From NCBI RefSeq assembly GCF_900109945.1, contig NZ_FOBX01000005.1:399839-463838 (forward strand): DNA of 64,000 nt, in the 5' to 3' direction. The stretch comes from Bradyrhizobium sp. OK095. Its GTDB lineage: Bacteria > Pseudomonadota > Alphaproteobacteria > Rhizobiales > Xanthobacteraceae. Under the pieces are notes generated by a model that was given only the letters and a program-made list of their open reading frames with translations, searched no databases and was not told where the DNA came from. A program made the translations under genes and the position numbers. Positions 48,339 through 57,010 of the stretch are shown here, in pieces; the first letter of the stretch is position 1, and each line of letters begins with the position of its first letter.

Positions 48339-49351
48339 GACGCGAGACCGAACTGCTTGGTCGCCTGCTCGGCGAAATGATTGTCCACCATCTGCGCGTA
48401 GGGGAGGGCGGATTGCACCGCGCCGCCGCCCTGTTCGAGCTGCATCGCGCGGTCCCATTCGTCGGCCGAGATGGTGGGGTTGCGCGGGATCGCTGTCTTC
48501 GAGCCGAAGAAGTTCTTGGTTGCGCTCGCGACCACTGACGGCGTGACCTTCGGGAAATATTTCTCGGCGACCTCGGTGAAGACCGCGTTGTTCTCGTGCA
48601 TCAGTTTCTGCGCTTCCGCGACGGCGTTGCAGAAGCCTTGAACGGCGGCCGGGTTGCTCGCGATGGTCTCTTCCGTCGCCATCGCGGTGGTGAAGCAGAG
48701 TGGTCCCAGCGCGTCGGCAAAGGACAGCACCGGCACGAGACCGAACTGCTCGGCGGCGATGCTGACGTCCCACTCAAATGCGGTAGCGATGTCGGCGCGG
48801 CCGTCCTTCACCGCGGCAGCCTGCGCGCCCGGCGGCAATTCGAGGAAGGTGACGCCGGCCTCCTTCGGATCGAACTTGCCGATCGTCTTGATCGCGTAGG
48901 TCGGCACTTGAATGGTCGAGGACGGGAATTTCAGCGTGGCGATGGTCTTGCCGCGCAGATCCTCGATCGTCCTGATCTTGCTGTCGGGCCTGGCGATGCC
49001 CCACATCGACACGCCGCCGACGATTTTTGCGATGTTCTTGATCTTGCCGCCCTCGCGCACCGCGTTGACCGACATGCCCGGGCTGGTCACGCCAATCTGG
49101 CTGCGCCCGGAAAGCAGGATCGGCACCGGCAGCGCGATGCCGCCGGCGGTGGTGAGGTCAGCGTCCAGGCCGTGCTTGGCGAACAGCCCCTTGTCGGCCG
49201 CGACATAGAGCGAGTTGTACATGCCGAGCCGCAGGGCCTCGGCGATCGCCATTTTGCTGCCGGCCGCGACGCCTGGGGTGCTGAGGCCGGCCAGCGGCGC
49301 CGTCGCCGCGCCGAGCAGCGAATATTTCATGAGGTCGCGTCTGTTGATCAC
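48335..49351 (-). CDS. NitT/TauT/ThiY-type ABC transporter substrate-binding protein of the rut cluster
   Basis: A 338-residue periplasmic receptor: signal [20 protein letters not shown] then VAAGS, and NMT1/THI5-like motifs [40 protein letters not shown] and [20 protein letters not shown]. First gene of the operon, starting with GTG 49351 (AAAGGA eight bases upstream). Since the next genes are rutB and rutC, the ligand is probably a pyrimidine, a ureide or a related compound. This is inference from context. Confidence 0.88.
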   Translation of the reverse strand: MINRRDLMKYSLLGAATAPLAGLSTPGVAAGSKMAIAEALRLGMYNSLYVAADKGLFAKHGLDADLTTAGGIALPVPILLSGRSQIGVTSPGMSVNAVREGGKIKNIAKIVGGVSMWGIARPDSKIRTIEDLRGKTIATLKFPSSTIQVPTYAIKTIGKFDPKEAGVTFLELPPGAQAAAVKDGRADIATAFEWDVSIAAEQFGLVPVLSFADALGPLCFTTAMATEETIASNPAAVQGFCNAVAEAQKLMHENNAVFTEVAEKYFPKVTPSVVASATKNFFGSKTAIPRNPTISADEWDRAMQLEQGGGAVQSALPYAQMVDNHFAEQATKQFGLAS

Positions 49352-49490
49352 GTCCCAGTCCTTTGACTTGCGAGAACAACGAGTTAGCTCGTTTCCTGCC
49401 TAATTGATGATCATCCCCGATCTTCGCCCAAAATCCTTGCATTGGAGATTTTCATTAACAATCCGGAATAGAGAGATATATTTATAAGCA
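49352..49490. promoter_or_regulatory. Divergent promoter region, rut cluster / LysR
   Basis: This 139-base region separates the LysR gene (plus) from the rut operon (minus). It is A/T-rich for this genome, especially 49440-49490, and contains the perfect palindrome GATGATCATC (49406-49415). Both promoters and the LysR site should be here. Confidence 0.6.
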
Positions 49491-50411
49491 ATGCTGATAG
49501 ATCAGCTCGACCTGAAACAGCTCCGCGCCTTTGTCCGTGTCGTCGAGACCGGCAGCTTCAGCGCGGCGGCGCGCGCGCTCGGGATGTCGCAATCCGCAGT
49601 CAGCCAGGCGGTGCGCCAGCTCGAGGATGGATTGCGGGTGCGGCTGCTCGACCGCACCACGCGAAAGCTTCAGCTCAGCAAGGTCGGCGCCGATTTCATG
49701 CCGGGCATCCAGCGCCTGCTCGCCGATCTCGACCGCCAGCTCCAGGATCTGCGTGACTTGCGCGAACATCGCCGTGGCCACGTCACCGTGGCCTGCGTGC
49801 CATCAGTGGCGCTGCGGCTGATGCCACGCGTGCTCGCGGCGTTCCAGCGCGAGCATCCAATGGTGGCGGTGACGCTGAAGGAGATTTCGCGGCATCAGAT
49901 CTTTGCGGCGCTACGCGGCGGCGATGTCGATCTCGGCATCGCCAATGTGCCCGGCGACGATCCCGAGCTCGATGCCTCGCGCCTGCTCGTCGACAACTTT
50001 GCTCTCGTGATGCGCCGCGATCATCCGCTCAGCGCGCGCGACGCGGTGAGCTGGGCGGAGGCCTCGAAGGCAGGTCTTGTGGTGATGGCGACAGGCACCG
50101 GCATTCGCCTTGAAATCGAACGCGGCGTCGCGGACCTCAATCAGGGCACCCCGATTCATGAAGCCGAGCATCCCGCGACATTGCTGGCGCTGGTCGAGGC
50201 CGGTGTCGGCGTCGCGCCTTTGCCGAGCCTTGCCTGGCCCGAGGCCGATCATCCCGTGCTGACCTGGCGCAAGCTGGTCGATCCCGTGATCGAGCGCGAG
50301 CTCTATCTGCTCTGGCGCATCGGCCGCGACCTTTCGCCCGCCGCGCGCGCGCTTCAGCGCGGCATTTTGGCGGGCGCGCAGGCCATTCGCGAGCGCAGTT
50401 TGGTCGGTTAG
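49491..50411 (+). CDS. LysR-family regulator of the rut cluster
   Basis: A 306-residue LysR-type regulator: winged helix at 6-66 (LKQLRAFVRVVETGSFSAAA, MSQSAVSQAVRQLEDGLRVR) and effector domain from about 95 (GHVTVACVPSVALRLMPRV). Divergent from the importer/rutBCD operon, so it is the likely controller. Known rut operons are instead controlled by the TetR-family RutR, which is not present here. Confidence 0.92.
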   Translation: MLIDQLDLKQLRAFVRVVETGSFSAAARALGMSQSAVSQAVRQLEDGLRVRLLDRTTRKLQLSKVGADFMPGIQRLLADLDRQLQDLRDLREHRRGHVTVACVPSVALRLMPRVLAAFQREHPMVAVTLKEISRHQIFAALRGGDVDLGIANVPGDDPELDASRLLVDNFALVMRRDHPLSARDAVSWAEASKAGLVVMATGTGIRLEIERGVADLNQGTPIHEAEHPATLLALVEAGVGVAPLPSLAWPEADHPVLTWRKLVDPVIERELYLLWRIGRDLSPAARALQRGILAGAQAIRERSLVG

Positions 50412-50498
50412 CGAGCGATGATAGGTTGAACCTGCCAGCGGCGAGGGCCGACCTAGCAACAGCCCGCCGGCGGGCACGGAATCAGGTAATTCAAGACA

Positions 50499-51770
50499 AT
50501 GTTCGACAAAGCCTACCGGCAGCGCCTCGAAGCTGACCTCGCACAATGGGAAGCCGACGGCGTGATCGCGCCAACCGCGGCCCTCTCCATCCGCAATGCG
50601 CTGCCGCCGTTGTCGCCCGGCATCAACATCGCGGTGGTGGTCGGCATCGTCGGCGGCCTGTTGATCGCAGCCGCCTTCCTCGCCTTCGTTGCGGCGCACT
50701 GGACCGAGATTGCGCGGCTGCTTCGGTTCGCGATCCTGCTTGCCGGCATGATCGTCGCCGGCGGCCTCGGCGCGTGGTTCGCCGCGACCGGCCGTACTGT
50801 TCTCGCCGACCTCTGCGCCAGCATCGGCGCGATCATCTTCGGCGCGGGCATCGCGCTGGTCGGCCAGATGTATCATCTCGGCGACGACTTTGCCGGCGGC
50901 ATGCTGCTCTGGGCGATCGGCGCGTTTGCCGCGGCAATGCTGACCAGCTCCCGCGGCGCGCTCGCGGTCGGCCTCGTCGCCGCCTGCATCTGGACCTGCA
51001 TGCGCAGCTATGATGCGCCCGATGTCCTGCATCTTCCGTTCGTGGCGGTGTGGCTGATCGCCGCCGCTCTCGCGTTTGCATGGAATTCCCGCGTCGCCGC
51101 TCACCTCGTCGCGATCGCGGTGCTGCCGTGGTGGGTTGCGACGTCGCTTCGCTTCGACCTCGATGGCCTTCAGCCGTCGTTCGTGCTCGCGGACGGTGCG
51201 GCCCTGCTGTTCGGGGCCGGGCTCGCGATCGCCGCTGCGCGGTGGCCGCGGGCGCTTCTGCTTGGGAGCGTTCTGTCGATTTACGGTGCGTTTGCGCTGG
51301 CAATCGTCGCCTTCCTTGAGGTGACAACGGTCGACGACATCATCCGCTTCCGGACCGGCACGGCGTCAGCCCAGCCGCTGTGGGCGATCCTGTGCGGGGC
51401 TGCAGGCGTGATCCTTGCTCTCGCGTCCGCCGGCATCACCAGGCGTGCAGGTGAAATCCTTGCAGCATGTGCGATCGGGCTCGTGCTGCTTGCAGCGCCG
51501 ATCTGGCCGGCATCTGCGGCCGGCGAGCCATGGTTCGCCTATGCCGCGCTGCTCTGCGCCATGTTGTGCCTTGTCGTCTCCGGCGTGCTCGACGATGTGC
51601 GCCCGCGGATCGTTGCCGGCTGGCTCGGGATTGCCGGTGTCATCGCGGGCATCACCTGGGCGGTCAAGGGCTCGCTGCTGCGCCGCTCGGCGTTCCTTGC
51701 GGCGGCCGGAATCATCACTGTGGTGTTTGCAACCGCGCTCAATCGCGCGCTGCCGAGGTCTGAGCGATGA
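50499..51770 (+). CDS. DUF2157 multi-pass membrane protein
   Basis: A 423-residue protein: a short N-terminal soluble region (about 1-40, containing ADLAQWEADGVIAPTAALS), then roughly 10-12 hydrophobic helices. The N-terminal layout and the first helix pair fit the DUF2157 family, whose function is unknown. The stop overlaps the next gene by four bases (ATGA), and that gene is the known partner family, so the two products probably work together in the inner membrane. Confidence 0.85.
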   Translation: MFDKAYRQRLEADLAQWEADGVIAPTAALSIRNALPPLSPGINIAVVVGIVGGLLIAAAFLAFVAAHWTEIARLLRFAILLAGMIVAGGLGAWFAATGRTVLADLCASIGAIIFGAGIALVGQMYHLGDDFAGGMLLWAIGAFAAAMLTSSRGALAVGLVAACIWTCMRSYDAPDVLHLPFVAVWLIAAALAFAWNSRVAAHLVAIAVLPWWVATSLRFDLDGLQPSFVLADGAALLFGAGLAIAAARWPRALLLGSVLSIYGAFALAIVAFLEVTTVDDIIRFRTGTASAQPLWAILCGAAGVILALASAGITRRAGEILAACAIGLVLLAAPIWPASAAGEPWFAYAALLCAMLCLVVSGVLDDVRPRIVAGWLGIAGVIAGITWAVKGSLLRRSAFLAAAGIITVVFATALNRALPRSER

Positions 51771-52363
51771 TCGAGTCCATCACAAAGTTCTGGCAACGCA
51801 TCCCGAAAGCCGTGCTGTTCGGCGTCGCCATCCTGCTTCAATGCGTGCTGCTGGTCCTGATGGTCGCCGATCGCGTGCAGATCCTGCGCGAAGGCCGTGA
51901 GGTGACCTTGCAGACCCAGCCGGTCGATCCCCGCGATCTCCTGCGTGGCGATTACGTCGTACTCCGCTATGACATTTCGCAGCTGCCGGCCGGCGCGCTC
52001 TCCGGCAAGACGGCCGAGACGCGCAATCCTATCGTGTTCGTCAAGCTCGCACCCAATGCCAACGGGCTTTACGAGGCCGTCTCGGTGCATGCCGAGCCCG
52101 TCACGGTCACGGCGCCCGAAGTGCTGATCCGCGGCCGCGTCACCTATTCCTGCGGCGCGACCAGCCGCACCTTCTGCGACAAGCTGACGATCAAATACGG
52201 TCTCGAAAGCTATTTCGTGCCCGAAGGCGAGGGCAAGAAGCTCGAGCAGGCCCGCAACCAGCAGAAGCTCCGGGTCGTCGCCGCCGTGCTGCCCTCAGGC
52301 CGCGCCGCCATCAAGCGGCTGCTGCTCGATGGCGAGCCGGTGTATGAGGAGCCGTTGTATTAG
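51767..52363 (+). CDS. GDYXXLXY-domain membrane protein
   Basis: A 198-residue protein with one N-terminal membrane helix (VLFGVAILLQCVLLVLMVAD) and an external domain carrying the family motif LLRGDYVVLRYDIS at about 58-71. A Cys pair in YSCGATSRTFCDK may form a disulfide. Coupled to the DUF2157 gene; this pairing is common but its role is undescribed to my knowledge. The 3' end overlaps the convergent MocR gene by four bases. Confidence 0.85.
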   Translation: MIESITKFWQRIPKAVLFGVAILLQCVLLVLMVADRVQILREGREVTLQTQPVDPRDLLRGDYVVLRYDISQLPAGALSGKTAETRNPIVFVKLAPNANGLYEAVSVHAEPVTVTAPEVLIRGRVTYSCGATSRTFCDKLTIKYGLESYFVPEGEGKKLEQARNQQKLRVVAAVLPSGRAAIKRLLLDGEPVYEEPLY

Positions 52364-53784
52364 CGGTCGATCGGCTTCGCCTTCAACGCCCGCCGCAGCA
52401 CGTCCCACATCCGCGGATCATTCATGTGCGCCACGTTGAACCGCATGAAGGCGGACGCTGTCTGCGACACGCTGAACACATTGCCCGGCGCCAGCACGAC
52501 ATCCTCTTCGAGCGCGGCGCGGGCGACGGCTGTAGCATCCTGGCCGTCGGCGAGGCGGCACCAGAGGAAGAAGCCGCCGCGCGGCATCAGCCAGGGCTCG
52601 ATGCCTAACGCCCCAAGTTTTCGTGCGACATCGCGGCGTGTGCGCGTGAGCTTTTGCCTCAGCTCCTCCATGTGCTTGCGATAGCTGCCGCCGGCCAAGA
52701 CCTTGGCGATGATCTCGGTCGCGACCGGGCTCGGGCCGCCAAAGCTGGTGGCGACCTGGAGATCGACGAGATGCTCGATCCAGTCGGCTCGCCCTGCGAT
52801 GTAGCCGCAGCGCACCGAGGCCGACAGCGTCTTGGAGAAGCTGCCGATGCGGATCACGCGGTTCAAGCCATCGAGCGCGGCCAGGCGCGGTGAGCGTTCC
52901 GGCTCGAAGTCGCCAAAAATGTCGTCCTCGACGATGGTGAGGTCGTGCGCGGCGGCTGCGGTCAAAAGCCGGTGCGCGGTCTGGAGCGAGATCGTCGCCC
53001 CGGTCGGATTGTGCAGCGCTGAATTGGTGATGTAGAGCCTGGGACGCTCGGCCGCGAGAATTTGCTCGAAGCGAGCGACATCAGGGCCCGACGGCGTATA
53101 GGGCAGGCTGACGATCCTGGCCTGATGCGCCCGCAGCAGCGCGCGAAAATTGAAGTAGCAGGGATCGTCGACCAGCACGGTGTCACCGGGACGAAGCAGG
53201 AAGCGGCAAATGAGGTCGGTCGCCTGCGTGCCCGAACCCGTCAGCATCAACTGGTTGATCGAGGCTTCGATCTCGTCTTCGGCGAGGCGTGTCAGCAGCA
53301 GCCGGCGCAGTGCGAGGGAGCCGGACGTCGAGCCATAATTGGTCAGCACGTGAGCTTCGGCGCGGCCCAGCGCGCGGGTGGCGCGGCGCAAGGCCGCTTC
53401 CGGCATCCACTCCGGCGGCAGCCAGCCGCAGCCGGGTTTTGGCACGGCATCGTCCGTGTCGAGCGATTGCCTGGAGACCCAGAACGGATCGACCTCGCGG
53501 GCGCGGCGCGGTTCGACGTCGGTCAACGCCAGCGGCGGCGTGACGGTTGGCGAGACATAGAAGCCCGAGCCACGGCGGGCGCGGATCAGGCCTTCAGCGG
53601 CGAGGCGATCATAGGCCTCCACGACCGTCGAAGGCGAAACCCCCATCGTGGCTGCGAGGCTGCGGATCGACGGCAGGCGGTCGCCGGCGCTGAGCGCGCG
53701 GCCGGCGATCTTGGCGCGGATCACGCTCATCACATCGATGGTTCGCGTTCCGCCACGTCCCTTCGATTGCGCCTCGCCGTCCAA
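52360..53784 (-). CDS. MocR-family transcriptional regulator (GntR helix-turn-helix + aminotransferase fold)
   Basis: A two-domain regulator. GntR-type winged helix in the first ~75 residues (VMSVIRAKIAGRALSAGDRL, SLAATMGVSPSTVVEAYDRL), then a fold-type I aminotransferase domain with the PLP-binding lysine in GSFSKTLSASVRCGY. Likely controls the divergent EamA transporter gene. The frame extends to a GTG at 53838, but those codons lie in a palindromic region. TTG 53784 has GGAAGG upstream, so I prefer it; ATG at about 53730 is a third choice. Confidence 0.88.
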   Translation of the reverse strand: MDGEAQSKGRGGTRTIDVMSVIRAKIAGRALSAGDRLPSIRSLAATMGVSPSTVVEAYDRLAAEGLIRARRGSGFYVSPTVTPPLALTDVEPRRAREVDPFWVSRQSLDTDDAVPKPGCGWLPPEWMPEAALRRATRALGRAEAHVLTNYGSTSGSLALRRLLLTRLAEDEIEASINQLMLTGSGTQATDLICRFLLRPGDTVLVDDPCYFNFRALLRAHQARIVSLPYTPSGPDVARFEQILAAERPRLYITNSALHNPTGATISLQTAHRLLTAAAAHDLTIVEDDIFGDFEPERSPRLAALDGLNRVIRIGSFSKTLSASVRCGYIAGRADWIEHLVDLQVATSFGGPSPVATEIIAKVLAGGSYRKHMEELRQKLTRTRRDVARKLGALGIEPWLMPRGGFFLWCRLADGQDATAVARAALEEDVVLAPGNVFSVSQTASAFMRFNVAHMNDPRMWDVLRRALKAKPIDR

Positions 53785-53892
53785 GGTGTATGACCTTCCA
53801 TACCCATACAGTTTTGCCGGATTGTACTGGATTGTCACTGGTCACGCCACGGGCAAAGGCCGAGTGTCGCGACTCAAAAAAATGGGGCGGAC
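53785..53892. promoter_or_regulatory. Divergent promoter/operator, MocR / EamA transporter
   Basis: Holds overlapping symmetric elements around 53788-53810: TATG-ACCTTC-CATA, and GTATG repeated in direct and inverted form (GTATGACC, CCATACCCATAC). MocR regulators bind such repeats near their divergent target gene. Confidence 0.5.
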
Positions 53893-54753
53893 ATGCAATC
53901 TGCGGGCAGCGGCTGGGGCAACGGGCTTCTCGGCGTCATCATCTTCAGCGGCTCGTTGCCGGCGACGCGCGTGGCTGTCGGCGGTTTCTCCGCGCTGTTC
54001 CTGACGTCCGCGCGCGCCGTCATTGCAGCGCTGATCGGGATGGCTGTGCTCGGCCTGATCCGCCAAGCGCGGCCTGGACGAAAGGATCTCGTCTCGCTCG
54101 CCATCGTCTCCATCGGCGTCGTGGTCGGCTTCCCCTTGCTGACCGCGCTCGCGCTCCAGCACATCACCTCCGCGCATTCGATCGTCTTCATCGGCCTGCT
54201 GCCATTGTCGACCGCGATCTTCGCCGTGCTCCGTGGCGGCGAGCGGCCGCAGCCGCTGTTCTGGCTGTTCGCGATCCTCGGCAGCGCAACGGTTGTAGGC
54301 TTTGCCCTGTCCAACGACGGCTCGGCATCGCTCACCGGCGATCTGCTGATGGTTGCCGCGGTCGTGCTGTGCGGGCTCGGCTATGCAGAAGGCGCGGCAC
54401 TGTCGCGCCGGCTCGGCGGCTGGCAGGTGATCTCCTGGGCGCTGTTGCTGGCGCTGCCGCTGATGGTGCCGGTCGCGGTCTGGACCTGGCCGCCGACATG
54501 GAGCGGCGTCGGTGCGCCCGCCTGGATCGGGCTTGCTTACGTCTCGATCTTCAGCATGTTCGTCGGCTTCATCTTCTGGTACCGCGGCCTTGCGATCGGT
54601 GGCATCGCCCGCGTCGGTCAGTTGCAGCAACTCCAGCCGTTCTTCGGTCTCGCGCTCGCAGGCTTCCTGCTGCACGAGCCGGTCGCCTGGAGCATGATCG
54701 CCGCGACCGCGCTGGTGGTCGTCTGCGTCTTTTTCGCACGCCGTTATGCGTGA
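53893..54753 (+). CDS. EamA/DMT-superfamily transporter
   Basis: A 286-residue inner-membrane protein with about ten helices in two EamA repeats. Typical stretches: GVIIFSGSLPATRVAVGGFS, HITSAHSIVFIGLLPLSTAI and LQQLQPFFGLALAGFLLHEP. Divergent from the MocR gene, which probably regulates it. Substrate unknown. Confidence 0.87.
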   Translation: MQSAGSGWGNGLLGVIIFSGSLPATRVAVGGFSALFLTSARAVIAALIGMAVLGLIRQARPGRKDLVSLAIVSIGVVVGFPLLTALALQHITSAHSIVFIGLLPLSTAIFAVLRGGERPQPLFWLFAILGSATVVGFALSNDGSASLTGDLLMVAAVVLCGLGYAEGAALSRRLGGWQVISWALLLALPLMVPVAVWTWPPTWSGVGAPAWIGLAYVSIFSMFVGFIFWYRGLAIGGIARVGQLQQLQPFFGLALAGFLLHEPVAWSMIAATALVVVCVFFARRYA

Positions 54754-54764
54754 GGCTTTGCGCC

Positions 54765-55979
54765 TCACGCCTGATCCAGCACCGTCTTCGTCAGCGTGCT
54801 CCGCGCGAATTTTTTCAGCGGCATCGGCTTGCCGAACAGAAAGCCCTGCACGAGGTCGAAGCCGAGCTCGTTCACGGACACAAGATCGGCTCGGCTCTCG
54901 ACGCCTTCGGCGACGGCGCATACGCCATAGCCATGCGAAAGCTCGACGATGTGGCGGCATACCGTGCGCTTGAGACGGTCGGTGGCGCTGCCGGTGACGA
55001 AGTGCCGGTCGGCCTTCAGCTTGATGAAGGGGATCTTGTCCAGGTCCATCAGCGAGGGCCAGTTGGCGCCGAGATTGTCGATCGACAGGCCGATATTGTG
55101 CAGGCGCATCTCGCGCGCGACCTCGGCGAGGAGATCGAGGTCACGGATCGCCTCCTCGCTGTCGATCTCGATGGTCAGACCGCCGAAGGCCGGATGCGTC
55201 GGCATGCGGCGGCAGAGATCGCGCACGGCCTGCGGCTCTTTCAGATAGGCCGCCGGCAGGTTGATCGAGAGATCGACCTGGCTCTGCCGCTCCAGCAGAT
55301 AGTGCCAGTCCTGCACCGCGCGCTCGATCACGAATTCCGAGAGGTCACGGAAATGCGGATCGTGCGCTTCGGGAATGAAATAGGCCGGCGGCACCACGCC
55401 CCAGGTCGGGTGCCGCATCCGCACCAAGGCCTCGGCACCGCTGCGGACCAGCGTGCGCGCGTCGATCTTGGGCTGGTACCAGAGCTCGAGCCAGCCGGCA
55501 TGCAAGGCTTCGCCGACATGCACGGCCGGGCTCGGCGCCGGTTCTTCCGGCAGCAGCATCGCGACGCGCTCGCGCAGCGTCTCCGCCGCAAAGGGCGTGG
55601 TCAGCGGCGGCAGCATCGCAAGGCCATATTCCTCGCCGACCTGCTGCACCGCCTTGACGATGATCGACTCGCGCGCGCCGACGGCGAGAACCTTGCCGTC
55701 GAAGGCTTCGCGCACCAATATCTCCAAAAATTTTCCAGGCTCGATGCCATCCGCGGCGATGCCGAGCAGGATCAGATCCGGCAGCTCATTGGCCAGCATC
55801 GCTTGCAGCTCGTCGGCGCTGGCGCATTCGCTGGTGACGAAGCCGAGATCCTCCAGCACCTCGCTCATGAAGGCGCGCAGATGGCGTTTGCCGTCGGCTA
55901 CGCATGCGCGCGGCGTCACCTTTCGCCGTCCGAAGGTCTTTGGCCTCCGTCCGGCGAGCTCAACAATTCCATCGTCCAT
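54765..55979 (-). CDS. Receiver-like / EAL-domain protein with altered key residues
   Basis: A 404-residue protein. N-terminal ~130 residues look like a CheY-type receiver, but the phosphoacceptor Asp position reads LILLGIAADG (Gly in place of Asp), so phosphorylation is unlikely. The EAL domain (about 155-395) keeps EALVR, INLPAAYL, TIEIDSEEA, PFIKLKADRHF, AVAEGVES and LVQGFLFGKPMP. The metal-binding DDFG motif is SIDNLGAN, with the second Asp replaced by Asn. It may bind cyclic di-GMP or cleave it poorly. Stops 11 bases from the convergent transporter gene. Confidence 0.87.
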   Translation of the reverse strand: MDDGIVELAGRRPKTFGRRKVTPRACVADGKRHLRAFMSEVLEDLGFVTSECASADELQAMLANELPDLILLGIAADGIEPGKFLEILVREAFDGKVLAVGARESIIVKAVQQVGEEYGLAMLPPLTTPFAAETLRERVAMLLPEEPAPSPAVHVGEALHAGWLELWYQPKIDARTLVRSGAEALVRMRHPTWGVVPPAYFIPEAHDPHFRDLSEFVIERAVQDWHYLLERQSQVDLSINLPAAYLKEPQAVRDLCRRMPTHPAFGGLTIEIDSEEAIRDLDLLAEVAREMRLHNIGLSIDNLGANWPSLMDLDKIPFIKLKADRHFVTGSATDRLKRTVCRHIVELSHGYGVCAVAEGVESRADLVSVNELGFDLVQGFLFGKPMPLKKFARSTLTKTVLDQA

Positions 55980-56262
55980 CGCAAACCGCTCCCGTTCCGT
56001 GTCGGTGTGTTAGCGACGTGAGCAGTTTCAAATATGGAGGGCTTCAGCCGATTGTTGAATTATCTGGGTAACGTTAAAGCCTGCATCATTTCTAAAATTG
56101 TCTGGATCACCTTGAAGAAGTTTTTACGTTTGCCCGCCCGTTGCGCGCTCTCGTGCGACAATCGTGCGACATTTTCGCAGTGCGCAGTTTAGCGGCGCGT
56201 GCGCCCGTGTCCTGTAATTGGACGAAGCCGCGCGCGCTTCGCCCAATTGAATAATGGACGCC
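55980..56262. other. Intergenic region
   Basis: About 280 bases upstream of the EAL gene and downstream of the next minus-strand gene. A/T-richer at 56040-56120, which should contain the EAL gene promoter. No gene seen. Confidence 0.35.
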
Positions 56263-56688
56263 TCAATTGCTCGTGGCCTTGTCGTGTTGAGCCATGCCGA
56301 CCGCCTTGTAATCGTAGGTCGGATAGAACTCGGTGCGGTAAGGACCCCACGCGGTGTCCTCGATGATGCGATTGACTTCGCGCAAGCGCGAGGCCGGCAG
56401 GCGCAGCGTGATCACCTGGCCGATGCCCATCATCACGTACCAGCTCACGACCTCGGTTCCCGGCGGCGGGAAGGATTTGTAGTAGCCCTGCTTGTCGAGC
56501 TGCGCATTCAGCTCGTTCAGCGGACGGGACTGGTCGTGCTTGAAGAACACGGTGAGCAGGACCGCGTTGTCGGCGGTCGGCGCCGCATTGCCTTGCGGCG
56601 GCGAAGTCTGTGCCATCGTCGTCGATGTGAGCGCCAGCGCGCCCGCAAGCAAAGCTGCCACCGTCAATGTCCTTCGGTTCGATCTCAT
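56263..56688 (-). CDS. Small exported hypothetical protein
   Basis: A 141-residue protein with a clear signal peptide (MRSNRRTLTVAALLAGALAL, cut near TMAQ). The mature part contains LLTVFFKHDQSRPLNELNAQ, PGTEVVSWYVMMGIGQVITL and RIIEDTAWGPYRTEFYPTYD, with many aromatic residues. Function unknown; I do not recognise a named domain. ATG 56688 has an excellent AAGGAG six bases upstream, so the longer frame to 56850 is rejected. Confidence 0.75.
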   Translation of the reverse strand: MRSNRRTLTVAALLAGALALTSTTMAQTSPPQGNAAPTADNAVLLTVFFKHDQSRPLNELNAQLDKQGYYKSFPPPGTEVVSWYVMMGIGQVITLRLPASRLREVNRIIEDTAWGPYRTEFYPTYDYKAVGMAQHDKATSN

Positions 56689-57010
56689 CGTGAACTCCTT
56701 CCCAATGCTCATGCGATGGATCGGAGAATAAGGGAGGGGCGCCTCGCCGAAGAACTCATTTTCGCGCGATGCGCGCATGTTTCGTCTTCGCTCGTGACGG
56801 TTCTGCGACAATGCGCGCGGGCCCAACGGCGCGAGTGTGAAGCACATCACATGCGTATTGCTGCACCTGCGCTAATGGTCGGGATAGCCGGTGGTGGGCT
56901 GTTTAGGATTACAGCTATGTCGATGCGGCGAATGATGCATTGGTGGTTCAGATTCGTGCTGTCAGGGCGATTTCTCGATCGCTTCCTGTGCCTGCCGCGC
57001 TAGCGCGAAA
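56689..57010. other. Intergenic region
   Basis: A 322-base stretch between two minus-strand genes. It should hold the promoter of the exported protein. A 28-codon plus-strand frame at its end (from about 56917, aromatic/Arg-rich MSMRRMMHWWFRF) has no Shine-Dalgarno, so it is not called. Confidence 0.35.
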
